Assembly (NCBI GenBank): GCA_019058495.1
Contig: JAHPYV010000003.1
Span: 1 to 62,717 of the forward strand
Reading direction: 5' to 3'
Length of the DNA: 62,717 nucleotides
DNA from: Promethearchaeati archaeon
GTDB lineage: Archaea > Asgardarchaeota > Atabeyarchaeia > Atabeyarchaeales > Atabeyarchaeaceae
The notes under the pieces were generated by a model. That model was not told the DNA's origin. It searched no databases and saw only the letters and a list, made by a program, of their open reading frames with translations. Positions within the stretch are counted from its first letter, which is position 1; every line of letters starts with the position of its first letter. Shown piece after piece: positions 26,378 through 34,547 of this stretch. The translations under genes were made by a program, and so were the position numbers.

Positions 26378-26821
26378 TTGCCTATATTCAGAATTGATTT
26401 CTACTTACAAGCATCTCTCATAGGAGAAGTGCAATTCAAGGAAGACTCGAACAGAATGCTAGAGACATTAAAGAGCATAAAGGCGCTAAAAGGCGTGAAA
26501 ATGTCTGCAGTTGAATCATCCGACCGAACATGGATCGAATACGAAGGTAGTATTGATGTGCCTGAGGGCTCAAAGGCATTCCTTGCATTGCTGAAGAGCA
26601 AAGACGAAAGTGATCCGTACAATATCTTCTTGAGAATTGATATTAACAAAGAAGCAGTCACTCGGGAAAAAGCGGAACAAGAAACCAGAGAATGGATCGA
26701 AGAAACATTTGCCAAGCCTCTTAGGATAACGATGAAAGTAACCAACATCTATGTCGGAACTCCTATTGAAGTCATTAGAACTAAGAAGGCGAACACGAAA
26801 GAATCGAAAAGGTTGAATTGA
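26378..26821 (+). CDS. Conserved-looking hypothetical protein, 147 aa
   Basis: Not recognised. Mixed alpha/beta sequence with TTG start (PIFRIDFYLQASLIGEVQF) behind an AAAGGAGG-like Shine-Dalgarno. It has no cysteines, no membrane segment and no known motif; the end is Lys-rich. The alternation of strands and helices (RTWIEYEGSIDVPEG, ITMKVTNIYVGTPIEV) suggests a compact alpha-beta domain. It lies between the CDP-alcohol transferase and comB, 56 nt before the latter, all on one strand. Confidence 0.6.
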   Translation: MPIFRIDFYLQASLIGEVQFKEDSNRMLETLKSIKALKGVKMSAVESSDRTWIEYEGSIDVPEGSKAFLALLKSKDESDPYNIFLRIDINKEAVTREKAEQETREWIEETFAKPLRITMKVTNIYVGTPIEVIRTKKANTKESKRLN

Positions 26822-26876
26822 ATGTACTCTCCTGCTTGCAAGTCAGCACCAAGATGGACTGAAACGTGAGATAGTT

Positions 26877-27668
26877 TTGAGACAAAATGTTGCGATAAGG
26901 AGTGGATTGCGAGGGGTAAGAGAAGCAGCCAAAGATAGTGACATGATCATAGTGATAGACGTACTAAGAGCTAGCAGTACCATAATCACCGCAATAGAAA
27001 ACGGAGCACTAAGTATCTTTCCGACTTTGACCGTTAATCAAGCAAGAGAGATTGCGAAAACAGTGCCTGATCCGATACTGGCGGGCGAAAGAAAAGGATT
27101 GAGAATACCTGGATTCACACTTGGAAACTCACCACTCGAATATACCCCTCGGACAGTTCGAGGTAAGAACATTGTATTAACTACGACAAATTGCACAAAG
27201 ATACTTGAGGGATGCAAGCAGTTACCTTCAGACAAAAAGGTAGTGATTGGTGCGCTACTAAATGCTGGGGCTATGGCCGAACTATCAAGGAAGCTAATAG
27301 AACAAGAGAATAGTAATATATCAATAATCCAGGCTGGCGCCAGAGGAAAGCAAAGTCAAGATGACAGAATCTGCGCAGAACTCCTGGTAACCATGATTGG
27401 ACGCAAGACCCCCCAACAGCTGACGCCTGAGTTACGGAATGTGGTAAACCTTCTTCTATACTCAATTCTGTCCAGCACCAAGCACGGGAAGCGTCTCATA
27501 AGAATAGGCTTCAAAAATGATGTAAGATACTGCAGTCAACTAAGCATATCAAACGTAATCCCCGAGTTCTCCTCTAACGGCGGAAAATCCGCTAGGATAA
27601 CCAACAGCACCAATTCTTGGTCAATTGGCAATAGCTCGATCAAGAGATCCAGACTATCTTCTGCTTAG
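26877..27668 (+). CDS. comB: 2-phosphosulfolactate phosphatase ComB
   Basis: 263 residues. Removes phosphate from 2-phosphosulfolactate in coenzyme M biosynthesis. VIDVLRASSTIITAIENGA, ILAGERKGLRIPGFTLGNSPLEY, TTTNCTKIL and the AGARGK region are family hallmarks. Its last 29 nt overlap the end of the convergent regulator gene. TTG start. Other CoM genes (comA, comC) are not in the window, so whether CoM is made, and for what, is open. Confidence 0.9.
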   Translation: MRQNVAIRSGLRGVREAAKDSDMIIVIDVLRASSTIITAIENGALSIFPTLTVNQAREIAKTVPDPILAGERKGLRIPGFTLGNSPLEYTPRTVRGKNIVLTTTNCTKILEGCKQLPSDKKVVIGALLNAGAMAELSRKLIEQENSNISIIQAGARGKQSQDDRICAELLVTMIGRKTPQQLTPELRNVVNLLLYSILSSTKHGKRLIRIGFKNDVRYCSQLSISNVIPEFSSNGGKSARITNSTNSWSIGNSSIKRSRLSSA

Positions 27669-28317
27669 ACTCTGGCAAATAGAACCGGCGCAGTCCATAG
27701 TCCTCAGCCAGCTTGTAGAGGACTAGCACACCTAGTCTTCCGCCATCACTCAGATCAACCATAACCTCATGGGAGTCGAGTTCATCAGAAATGATCCCCT
27801 GAAACACACGGTTAAGACCGGCAAGATCCCCTTCCATCAACTCTTCAGAAACATAGATAAACTTAACGTTACCTGGCACGCCAGAAACTTTTCTTCTTAA
27901 CTCGTCGCGGGCAACAAAATAATACCTAATGGGCTTAATATCGGCAAGCTTCAGGGCAGATTCTAGGAGGCTTGGGCTTCTAAAGCGTTCTTCCAGGCCG
28001 CCAACGCAGACGACTGGAACTTCGACCCCAAAGTACTCTCGAACGGGCTGCAACCACATCGGGTCCAATTCAACTTCCTTCCCACGCCATTTGCTATGGA
28101 GTTTAACAAGTCGGGCTTCAGAGAGAACCTGGAGGTTGTAGTACAACTTGGCGTTAGAGACTCTTGACTTCAGCTTCTTTACAAGGAAGCGCCGCAGATC
28201 CAGCCCAGATTTAGGACCTGCAACCAATGCCTCCAATAACATCTCCCGAGCCTCGACGCCTCCTACAGCTGCTGATACGAAACTTGCAGTGTGAGTTCTA
28301 TCGTTCATATTAATCAT
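27640..28317 (-). CDS. HTH regulator with C-terminal CARF-like Rossmann domain
   Basis: 225 residues. The N-terminal half is a winged helix (ARLVKLHSKWRGKEVELD as wing; LDLRRFLVKKLKSRVSNAKLYYNL as recognition region). The C-terminal half VPVVCVGGLEERF ... PIRYYFVA ... EVMVDLSDGGRLGVLVLYKLAEDY resembles the CARF fold, where the VxVNxSGGT turn binds cyclic oligonucleotides; here the turn reads DLSDGGR. No CRISPR or cas gene is in the window. It is divergent from actin with a shared 107-nt promoter region. The CARF reading is by pattern only. Confidence 0.6.
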   Translation of the reverse strand: MINMNDRTHTASFVSAAVGGVEAREMLLEALVAGPKSGLDLRRFLVKKLKSRVSNAKLYYNLQVLSEARLVKLHSKWRGKEVELDPMWLQPVREYFGVEVPVVCVGGLEERFRSPSLLESALKLADIKPIRYYFVARDELRRKVSGVPGNVKFIYVSEELMEGDLAGLNRVFQGIISDELDSHEVMVDLSDGGRLGVLVLYKLAEDYGLRRFYLPESKQKIVWIS

Positions 28318-28345
28318 AATAAAAATGGAATGAATGAGCTATAAA

Positions 28346-28415
28346 GCTTTTTATACGGTTTTCCGAAAGAATTGAGTAGAGAAATACAAAACACTAGCTC
28401 ATAATTGAAAGGTGA
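28346..28415 (+). promoter_or_regulatory. Actin promoter and Shine-Dalgarno
   Basis: GCTTTTTATACGG (28346-28358) is a TATA box giving a start near 28378, so actin mRNA would have a leader of about 47 nt with GGTGA (28411-28415) placed 9 nt before ATG 28425. The same gap must also hold the promoter of the divergent HTH regulator, so control of actin by that regulator is possible. Confidence 0.55.
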
Positions 28416-28424
28416 ATTATATAG

Positions 28425-29573
28425 ATGTCAGGACTTGGAGAAGAAATCGTTGCAGCCAAACCCATCGTTTTGGACAATGGAAGTGGATTGACCAAGAACG
28501 GGTACGCTGGAGAGGATCGCCCTAGGAGTGTCTGGCCGACTATAATCGGATATCCAAAATACACATCGATAATGACTGATGTGGAGCACTATACGAGAGA
28601 GTACTACATTGGAGAAGAAGCGTTGAATCTCAGAGGAGTTCTACGCTTGGTCTACCCAGTTGAGCACGGAATGATACTCGATTGGCAGGCTATGGAGAAA
28701 ATATGGCACTTTACGTTCTACAACGACTTACGGGTAAACCCATCCGAACATCCAATACTGCTAACAGAGCCACCACTGAATCCACGGAAGAACAGAGAGA
28801 AGATGGCAGAGATAATGTTCGAGACATTCAACGTTCCGGCGATGTATGTCTCCATGCAAGCTGTTCTCAGTTTGTATGCTTCTGGCCGAACCACAGGCCT
28901 CGTCGTTGACTCGGGGGATGGAGTAACTCACATAGTTCCAATCTACGAAGGTTTTGCCTTAACTCACGCTATCAACAGGGTGGATCTAGGTGGAAGAGAC
29001 ATTACTGAGTATTTGCGTCGATTGCTGAGACAAAGAGGATACAGTCTGGTATCTTCAGCCGAAAGGGAAATCGTTCGAGACATAAAGGAGAAACTGTGTT
29101 ATGTGGCACTAGAACCAGAAAAGGAAATGAAACTAGCCGAGAAAGTCACTGAGATGCAAAAAGAATACGTTCTGCCCGATGGAGAAAAAGTAGTCATTGG
29201 GGCTGAACGATTCCTTGCACCCGAAGTCTTCTTCAACCCAGGAGTAATAGGAATGGAAGCTACACCACTCGATGAATCAATTGTGGACTCGATCAGGAAG
29301 TGCGACGTAGACCTTAGAAGAGAACTATATGCAAACATTGTTCTTAGTGGCGGTTCAACTATGTTCCCTGGATTGAAAGAGCGCCTAGAGAAAGAGATAA
29401 AGGAGCTAACCCCCGAAGAGGTCGACGTAAAGATCATTGCTCCTCCAGAACGCCAGTATTCAGTCTGGATGGGTGGTTCAATACTGTCAAGTCTCAAGAC
29501 GTTCCAGAAACTTTGGATAACTAACAAAGAGTACAAGGAACAGGGAAGCTCGGTGATTCACCGGTGCTTCTAG
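28425..29573 (+). CDS. Actin (Asgard/eukaryote type)
   Basis: 382 residues against 375 in eukaryotic actin. Phosphate-1 loop [43 protein letters not shown], phosphate-2 [17 protein letters not shown], then [20 protein letters not shown] (cf. eukaryotic [20 protein letters not shown]), the adenosine loop [26 protein letters not shown] and the C-terminal SSVIHRCF (eukaryotic PSIVHRKCF). This is far closer to eukaryotic actin than to MreB or to crenactin. A polymerising cytoskeletal ATPase is expected. Profilin- or gelsolin-like genes are not nearby. Followed by a T-run terminator. Confidence 0.97.
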   Translation: MSGLGEEIVAAKPIVLDNGSGLTKNGYAGEDRPRSVWPTIIGYPKYTSIMTDVEHYTREYYIGEEALNLRGVLRLVYPVEHGMILDWQAMEKIWHFTFYNDLRVNPSEHPILLTEPPLNPRKNREKMAEIMFETFNVPAMYVSMQAVLSLYASGRTTGLVVDSGDGVTHIVPIYEGFALTHAINRVDLGGRDITEYLRRLLRQRGYSLVSSAEREIVRDIKEKLCYVALEPEKEMKLAEKVTEMQKEYVLPDGEKVVIGAERFLAPEVFFNPGVIGMEATPLDESIVDSIRKCDVDLRRELYANIVLSGGSTMFPGLKERLEKEIKELTPEEVDVKIIAPPERQYSVWMGGSILSSLKTFQKLWITNKEYKEQGSSVIHRCF

Positions 29574-29590
29574 AGACACACACCCACTTC

Positions 29591-29612
29591 CTCTTTTTTT
29601 GGTCTTCTTTTG
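29591..29612 (+). terminator. T-rich terminator after actin
   Basis: CTCTTTTTTTGG then TCTTCTTTT, 18 nt after the actin stop, is a typical archaeal poly-T termination signal. The remaining gap to 29890 holds only a TATA-like GTATTTATACG (29840-29850) for the next small gene. Confidence 0.6.
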
Positions 29613-29890
29613 AACCTGTTAGCTATTTCGAAGAAATTCTACGTCTTCAGATGGTTGACTCGATTTTTCTAATCATAGACCGTCTATACTTCAGCACTAC
29701 TCAGTTCCACCAAGGACCAGTTCCTGACTAGCTTCCTTGCTAGAAAACATTCCACAACGCACTAAGAGAACATGGGAATTAGAATTCTCACTTCTGGGTT
29801 TGAGAGAGTTGTCGAATGCTATCACAGCTCAAATGTTGAGTATTTATACGCTGACCCAAAGTACAGAGCTCTAGGAGTGAGCACAATTCA

Positions 29891-30157
29891 ATGAGCGAAA
29901 CTCTGTCAGGCTTGTATGTATTGAAGCCCATCTTAGATGCGGCATTTGGTATTGCCGCAATTGTCATGTTCGCTGAGTTCATCATAGTCTTGCGACGCGC
30001 AGTTTCTCTTAGGTTTACTGCTGGACGTATTGTTGAACTCTGTGTTTGTGTGTTCATTTTCGTCATATGCCTAGACTGGGTTGCAGGCTTCAACTTCTTC
30101 AAGAACACCATAGCGCCAATAATCTGGAATATGCTCAACGGTGGTAACTCTAGGTAG
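29891..30157 (+). CDS. Small two-helix membrane protein A
   Basis: 88 residues, not recognised. Two long hydrophobic segments (LDAAFGIAAIVMFAEFIIVL; ELCVCVFIFVICLDWVAGF) separated by a short basic loop (RRAVSLRFTAGR). It aligns well with the protein encoded at 30307-30615 on the other strand: shared pattern IL...F.I....F, F......EL....I.F.I..D, F......P.I...L.G. Start ATG with AGGAGTGA before it and a TATA box at 29840. Real-gene confidence comes from that paralogy and the good signals. Confidence 0.6.
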   Translation: MSETLSGLYVLKPILDAAFGIAAIVMFAEFIIVLRRAVSLRFTAGRIVELCVCVFIFVICLDWVAGFNFFKNTIAPIIWNMLNGGNSR

Positions 30158-30306
30158 GTAATTCCCGTTATACCGTACAACTTCCTCGAAAGATGATGTC
30201 AGTTCGTCAGTCAGACAGCCAAAGGAGGATATCTCCAATGGGGACTGAGGGCTAGTGGTCCTCTTGTCAATCAGCAGACAGTTTTGGTGCTTTGATAGCT
30301 CTTTTG

Positions 30307-30615
30307 TCAGAAGCTTCGGCTCAGGAGCAATCCAAGGAGTTTCTTGAGTGGTCCCAATAGCGAATCAATGAATGGCTCAAGTAGATTTTGAAAAATGATT
30401 GAACGTATTTGAGAATCAGCAGCTATTGTGAAAAGGATCACCAATCCTCCCAACTCTAGACATGTTGTCGCTGAGAACTTTTGCCGCAACTGGTTGATCG
30501 TTAGCAGGATTGCGATGAATAGTATCACCGATACTATCATAAAGACTGACTCGAGGATGTCCGCAGTGAAATGATCTGGAAATCCGAAAGGAGTGAGACT
30601 CGTAATCGTTTTCAC
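30307..30615 (-). CDS. Small two-helix membrane protein B (paralogue of A)
   Basis: 102 residues; two hydrophobic segments (LESVFMIVSVILFIAILLTI; CLELGGLVILFTIAADS) with a short polar loop (NQLRQKFSATT), and an amphipathic tail ending LLGLLLSRSF. Clearly related in layout and spacing to protein A, in convergent orientation. Start GTG or a later codon. Size and topology recall small scaffold or holin-like proteins, but I know of no family. The convergent gap 30158-30306 shows nothing; 30616-30919 also shows nothing coding. Confidence 0.55.
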   Translation of the reverse strand: MKTITSLTPFGFPDHFTADILESVFMIVSVILFIAILLTINQLRQKFSATTCLELGGLVILFTIAADSQIRSIIFQNLLEPFIDSLLGPLKKLLGLLLSRSF

Positions 30616-30919
30616 GGCTCCAGCCTGCTAACTAGAGATCACGCTATTTGAATTCCCCTAATCGAAAGGAGTAGTGCTAGCCATACTAGCTAGTACAGGT
30701 CTCCAAAAGGTATTTACACACCTCAATTGGGAATCTAGGTCGCATAAATCGCTGCATCGACGTTCTTGGCACACTCTAGTATTCCAGAGTCCTGAATCAA
30801 GTTACTGAAAACGTCTTCGAGGCAGATCTGGTTTTTTCAACTGGCTGAAAACATCTCGCAAAGAACAAGATCAAATCCAAGAGCGAATGAAGGAATCTCC
30901 GAGGCATGAAGCATATGAA

Positions 30920-31046
30920 TGGTGCTCCGGGCGGGATTTGAATTCGCGAGCCCTTCCACAAAGGGATCGGGGCTTCCCGCGTCAAAGGCTCGAAGGGCCT
31001 CTATCCTGTCGGACTCTAGGAGATGACCGGACTAGACGACCGGAGC
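30920..31046 (-). tRNA. tRNA-Glu(TTC) with two introns
   Basis: Acceptor GCTCCGG (31046-31040) pairs with CCGGAGC, then A73 and an encoded CCA. Anticodon TTC at 30994-30992. A 17-nt intron in the D-loop (about 31008-31024) leaves the standard D-arm; a 33-nt intron between T-stem and T-loop (30943-30975) leaves GCGGG-TTCAAAT-CCCGC. The T-arm intron makes a perfect bulge-helix-bulge: central helix CGCG/CGCG, bulges GGA and AAT, inner helix AGCCC/GGGCT, outer helix TTTGA/TCAAA. The D-loop motif is relaxed. Position 33 is C in place of the near-universal U, which is odd. Mature length is 77 with CCA. Confidence 0.88.
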
Positions 31047-31109
31047 ACCTTAATCTATCACGCTTCTTAAGCAAGTCGACGTTCCGTCCATTGCTGTCCA
31101 AATATACTT

Positions 31110-31253
31110 TGGCGCCGGGGACAGGACATTCGGCTTGAGAGGATTCATTTCAATAATCTCCTCATTACTTTCGAACCTGTAGCCCACATGGAGTCCACGT
31201 GTGTGACCGACGGGTTAACAGCCCGCTGCTCTACCTAGCTGAGCTACCCCGGC
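31110..31253 (-). tRNA. tRNA-Asn(GTT) with two introns
   Basis: Acceptor GCCGGGG/CCCCGGC, discriminator G, encoded CCA; anticodon loop CTGTTAA gives GTT. A 24-nt intron at the variable loop/T-stem border (about 31179-31202) has central helix GGTC/GGCT (two wobbles) and inner hairpin CACGTGG/CCATGTG. A 43-nt intron in the T-loop (31127-31169) has central helix TTCG/CGAA, bulges AAA and TGT, and the T-stem itself as outer helix. Removing both gives the loop TTCGAAT. Both introns are outside the canonical 37/38 site. Probably co-transcribed with tRNA-Glu downstream (63 nt). Confidence 0.88.
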
Positions 31254-31439
31254 GCTGACACTGAGAATCATGCTACCATATGGGTTGCAGAATATTGTAG
31301 AAACGGTATGCAATATTAAGGTTTTCGGAGTTACGCGTCTATGAACGAAACGTACGTGATGATCAGCAAGACAAAGAAATCGAGTTTTGCATGAAAGAAA
31401 CTCGTTTTACATGGTGCGACTATTTCAGTTTCATGTGAA

Positions 31440-32033
31440 CTAAGCTCCTTTCTCTTCCACTATGGGTTTCCACAACTCGAGTCTCGCTTTCTTGAGTTCT
31501 CTAGCCTTTCTGTGGAGAAACCTGTATACTGTGCCATGCTGGGCGCCATGGACAAACATCATAATAGCCTCTTTTGCGGCCGTAAGCTGATCGAATTCTC
31601 CGATGATACTTACTGTTCGCCCGTACACAGACAGATTTGCCCCGGTGAGTTCTTCTATTGCGCGCCGGGCTTTCCCATTTTCGCCTATTATCCTCCCCCT
31701 TATCCTCTTAAGAGCGTTCTCAGATCGCCCCACGAAGTCCGTTAGATCTATCACTTCCATAGCTTCGTCTTCGTCAAGAAGTCTGAAAGAATTCTTTGGG
31801 CTGAAGCCTCTTGCGATTGCTATAGTAATATCCTTAGCTCTCCAAACAGCGAGGGGATCATCGGTGGTCTCGGCGGTCTCGATTGTGACATTTCCTTCTT
31901 TGCTGTCTATGACTAATCTTGTCTTTGTTTCTTCTTCGATTCTTCTTTTGACTTCCCCGTCTTTGCCTATGACCACGCCGACTCTGGCTTGAGGTACTTT
32001 TACGATCTCCCTCGCTTGCATATTCAACCCCAC
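31440..32033 (-). CDS. KH-domain ribosome biogenesis protein Dim2/Pno1
   Basis: About 197 residues. Two KH domains: VGVVIGKDGEVKRRIEEETK (GxxG) and GRIIGENGKARRAIEELTG. The family (Dim2/Pno1/Krr1-like) binds the 3' end of 16S rRNA and recruits or restrains Nob1 and Dim1. It ends the aIF1A-Rio1-Dim2 gene set, 28 nt after Rio1, an order conserved in many archaea. Start may be the internal ATG four codons in (MQAREIVKVP). Confidence 0.92.
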   Translation of the reverse strand: MGLNMQAREIVKVPQARVGVVIGKDGEVKRRIEEETKTRLVIDSKEGNVTIETAETTDDPLAVWRAKDITIAIARGFSPKNSFRLLDEDEAMEVIDLTDFVGRSENALKRIRGRIIGENGKARRAIEELTGANLSVYGRTVSIIGEFDQLTAAKEAIMMFVHGAQHGTVYRFLHRKARELKKARLELWKPIVEEKGA

Positions 32034-32061
32034 CCTCTTTGACTCGGATTAGGACATTGAA

Positions 32062-32844
32062 CTATAACGATTTGTTTTTCTTACGTGTGATGTCTTGATA
32101 CATTTCTTTAACATTCTTGGTTGAAACGCCAAATGAAGAGAAATATTTCGAAATATTATGAAGATCCCTCTCCAAGTATTCTTTGGAAAGAGGATGAGAA
32201 ATGTGAACGGCTTGCGAGACATCTATTATAACGGGTCCTTTCCACATCAGGATGTTGTACTCACTTAGGTCAGCATGGACGATCTCGCCTTTACTATAGA
32301 GAAGCTTTACATACCGAAGAATTGTCTTGAATGTCGTAGAAGGGTTGCTAGGAGGACTCTCTTTCATTCTAGGGGCTGGGATACCAGGTTCACCTATGAA
32401 CTCCATCACAAGTGCGTTCTTCTCTACGGCAATAGGTTTTGGGACACGCACGCCAACTTCAAAAGCTATTTTCAGGTTCTTGAATTCTTTTTCAGCCCAA
32501 GTGAATACGAGAGAGCGAGTCCCGCCCTTGATCCTCTTAAATCGAGGATCACCAATCACGTACTCTCTCATGCGCCTAAAGTCAGCTGTCGAGGTTCGAT
32601 AGACTTTGACAGCAAGACTTTGTCCATCAGTGTCCTCAGCCCAGTAAACATTCGATTCTTTGCCAGTCGCTACGACTCCGTGGATCACTCTGAAAGTGTT
32701 CCTGTTCATTAGATTTCGAAGTGTTAGTCGAGTATCTTGATCTATTACTCCCTCAATAGTCTTCAGATCTTCACTGCGCTTTAACCTAAATTTGTGGGAG
32801 TCTATTCTTGTCTGCTCCAATCGGTCGAGACTATTATCTGCCAA
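32062..32844 (-). CDS. RIO1 atypical serine kinase
   Basis: 260 residues. GVVATGKESNVYWAE is the Rio1-specific P-loop, LAVKVYRTST the lysine strand, EIVHADLSEYNILMW the catalytic loop and VIIDVSQAV the metal-binding DFG equivalent (IDxSQ). Rio1 acts as an ATPase switch in 40S/30S maturation with Dim2 and Nob1. It lies between aIF1A and dim2. Confidence 0.95.
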   Translation of the reverse strand: MADNSLDRLEQTRIDSHKFRLKRSEDLKTIEGVIDQDTRLTLRNLMNRNTFRVIHGVVATGKESNVYWAEDTDGQSLAVKVYRTSTADFRRMREYVIGDPRFKRIKGGTRSLVFTWAEKEFKNLKIAFEVGVRVPKPIAVEKNALVMEFIGEPGIPAPRMKESPPSNPSTTFKTILRYVKLLYSKGEIVHADLSEYNILMWKGPVIIDVSQAVHISHPLSKEYLERDLHNISKYFSSFGVSTKNVKEMYQDITRKKNKSL

Positions 32845-32924
32845 TGACCGTTCACCAAATGCGAATTCCTAGATGACCAGTCCAAGAAGTGATTTTGAAG
32901 CAGCAAAAGAAGTAGGTGAGCGAC

Positions 32925-33251
32925 TTACATTTTCAAGTAGCCCCTGTTTTTGAGCCACTCGGCTTGGGCTCTTGTGTAGCGCCAAACTACGTCACCCCTC
33001 TTTTCATATTGAAAATCCCATGGGGCTACGAGTACCACATCATTATCACGTAACCATACTCTTTTCTTCATCCGCCCCGGAATCCTGCAGAGGCGCGTAT
33101 ACCCATCGTTGCACTTAACTGTTACCCTGTCAAAACCAAGCTGTTGCACTATTATTCCCACAACTTCTCCCTTCCCAGGGATTCGAGTTTGTTTTATTTC
33201 ACTCTCGTAAGTGGGCTCTTGTTGTCCTCTCACTTTCTTTGGCACGATCAT
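32925..33251 (-). CDS. eif1A: Translation initiation factor aIF1A
   Basis: 108 residues, S1-like OB fold: GEVVGIIVQQLGFDRVTVKC, GYTRLCRIPGRMKKRVWLRD and DVVLVAPWDFQYEKRGDVVWRY (first and last quoted in part) match eIF1A. Binds the A site of the small subunit during initiation. Confidence 0.95.
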   Translation of the reverse strand: MIVPKKVRGQQEPTYESEIKQTRIPGKGEVVGIIVQQLGFDRVTVKCNDGYTRLCRIPGRMKKRVWLRDNDVVLVAPWDFQYEKRGDVVWRYTRAQAEWLKNRGYLKM

Positions 33252-33348
33252 CTCTCCGAACGCAGTATCATTGTGACCAAGGTGAAACTAAGCTAGAACA
33301 GATTCTGGCAGACATGGATTTTAACTCTTCGGAATGATCCCTTGCGTG

Positions 33349-34149
33349 CTAGCCTATTCTAGCCATCTCATCTATTTCTGTGTTGGGTAACCTAATCAGA
33401 ATTGTTACTTTATCCTTTCTTTTACCTGTTGACTTATCTACTTTTCCAGCCTTAAAGGTCTCTTTCGAGGTCACTCCTTTCTCGACCTTGAATCTTGAGG
33501 CTATTAGGTAAGCAATTTGACGTGAACCGAAATATAGGTCAAATCCAGCGGGCTTGTCTTCAAACTTGGAAATGAATGATTGTTTATTCTTTCTTGCGCT
33601 TTTGTCGACCAACGTGTATATTTTATTCAGTAATTCTGTTTTCTCTTCTCTGGACATCTTCCCGCTTGTTGCTCTAATTTGTAGTGTTGCTTCATAGTAT
33701 TTCTGTTTGACCAGGTTGCAGTTCTGGCATGTCGTCGGCACCAATCTAATCTTCGCATTGAATGTCTTAACCAATTGAGGACATTGCTGGTTGGCTGCTC
33801 GAGTTCTAATACATATGGGCACTAGTACGCTGTTTGAGCCTATTGCCGTGGGCATTCTGGGGATAGATATGTCTGAAACCTCCCCTTGTTTTGTCCCAGT
33901 AAATCTAGACGCAATCGCTTTTGTGAGTGCTAGAAGATCCTCTTTTAAACCGTTGTTGGTCGGTGTGAGCCACTTTCCTCTCTCTTCCAGACTTCCGCAT
34001 ACCCTACAAAACTTGACATTTGGAATTGTCCGTACTTCGATTTCATGTTCCTCGGCGGTCAGACACTTCGGGCATAGACCCTTAGTCAACTTAACTGCTG
34101 GTGTTTCTTCAGATCCGCAGACAACACAAAACCGTTTTCGGTTGGCCAT
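33349..34149 (-). CDS. NMD3 family ribosomal protein
   Basis: 266 residues. Zinc cysteines at the N-terminus (CVVCGSEE, CPKC, CRVCGS) and the CQNCNLVKQKYYEATLQIR core are those of NMD3, the 60S export/assembly adapter in eukaryotes. Here it would act in late 50S assembly. DSGSR-type motif FDLYFGSRQIAYLIA and the C-terminal beta region follow. It sits between DUF424 and aIF1A. Confidence 0.93.
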   Translation of the reverse strand: MANRKRFCVVCGSEETPAVKLTKGLCPKCLTAEEHEIEVRTIPNVKFCRVCGSLEERGKWLTPTNNGLKEDLLALTKAIASRFTGTKQGEVSDISIPRMPTAIGSNSVLVPICIRTRAANQQCPQLVKTFNAKIRLVPTTCQNCNLVKQKYYEATLQIRATSGKMSREEKTELLNKIYTLVDKSARKNKQSFISKFEDKPAGFDLYFGSRQIAYLIASRFKVEKGVTSKETFKAGKVDKSTGKRKDKVTILIRLPNTEIDEMARIG

Positions 34150-34216
34150 TAGTGATTCACTCGCCTAGAGTTGGTACATTATCAGGTTACCTGAGAAACC
34201 TAAAGAACTTCTGATA

Positions 34217-34513
34217 TCACATAACAATTCTCTGTGCATGAGGAATGCTGGCAACTCTCAATACGCATTCCTCACATATTAGACCAGCTTTGATTGCTTG
34301 TGAGATAATTCTCTCACCCACTATATTAGCGATCGTGGAGGATTCTATTGACTCTAAAGCTTCCTTAAAGGTAACAAGTGATCCTTGGTAAAATTCTCGC
34401 TTGATATCCAGAATCAATTTGCCTTCTTGATAGCACCTACCAAGAAGTTCAGGGTCACAGACAGCGACAACTAGTTCTCCTTGGGACTTGAACTTCTTAA
34501 CATATACATCCAT
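34217..34513 (-). CDS. DUF424 family protein
   Basis: 98 residues. Matches the archaeal DUF424 (COG2412) family, always close to aIF2-beta and NMD3: YVKKFKSQGELVVAVCDPEL, LIDIKREFY-type core (ILDIKREFYQG) and a C-terminal IGERIIS-like helix (NIVGERIISQA). Role unknown; the linkage implies translation or ribosome assembly. Confidence 0.88.
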   Translation of the reverse strand: MDVYVKKFKSQGELVVAVCDPELLGRCYQEGKLILDIKREFYQGSLVTFKEALESIESSTIANIVGERIISQAIKAGLICEECVLRVASIPHAQRIVM

Positions 34514-34547
34514 AATCCTACCTCGATGAGCCCAGTATTCTTGCTCA

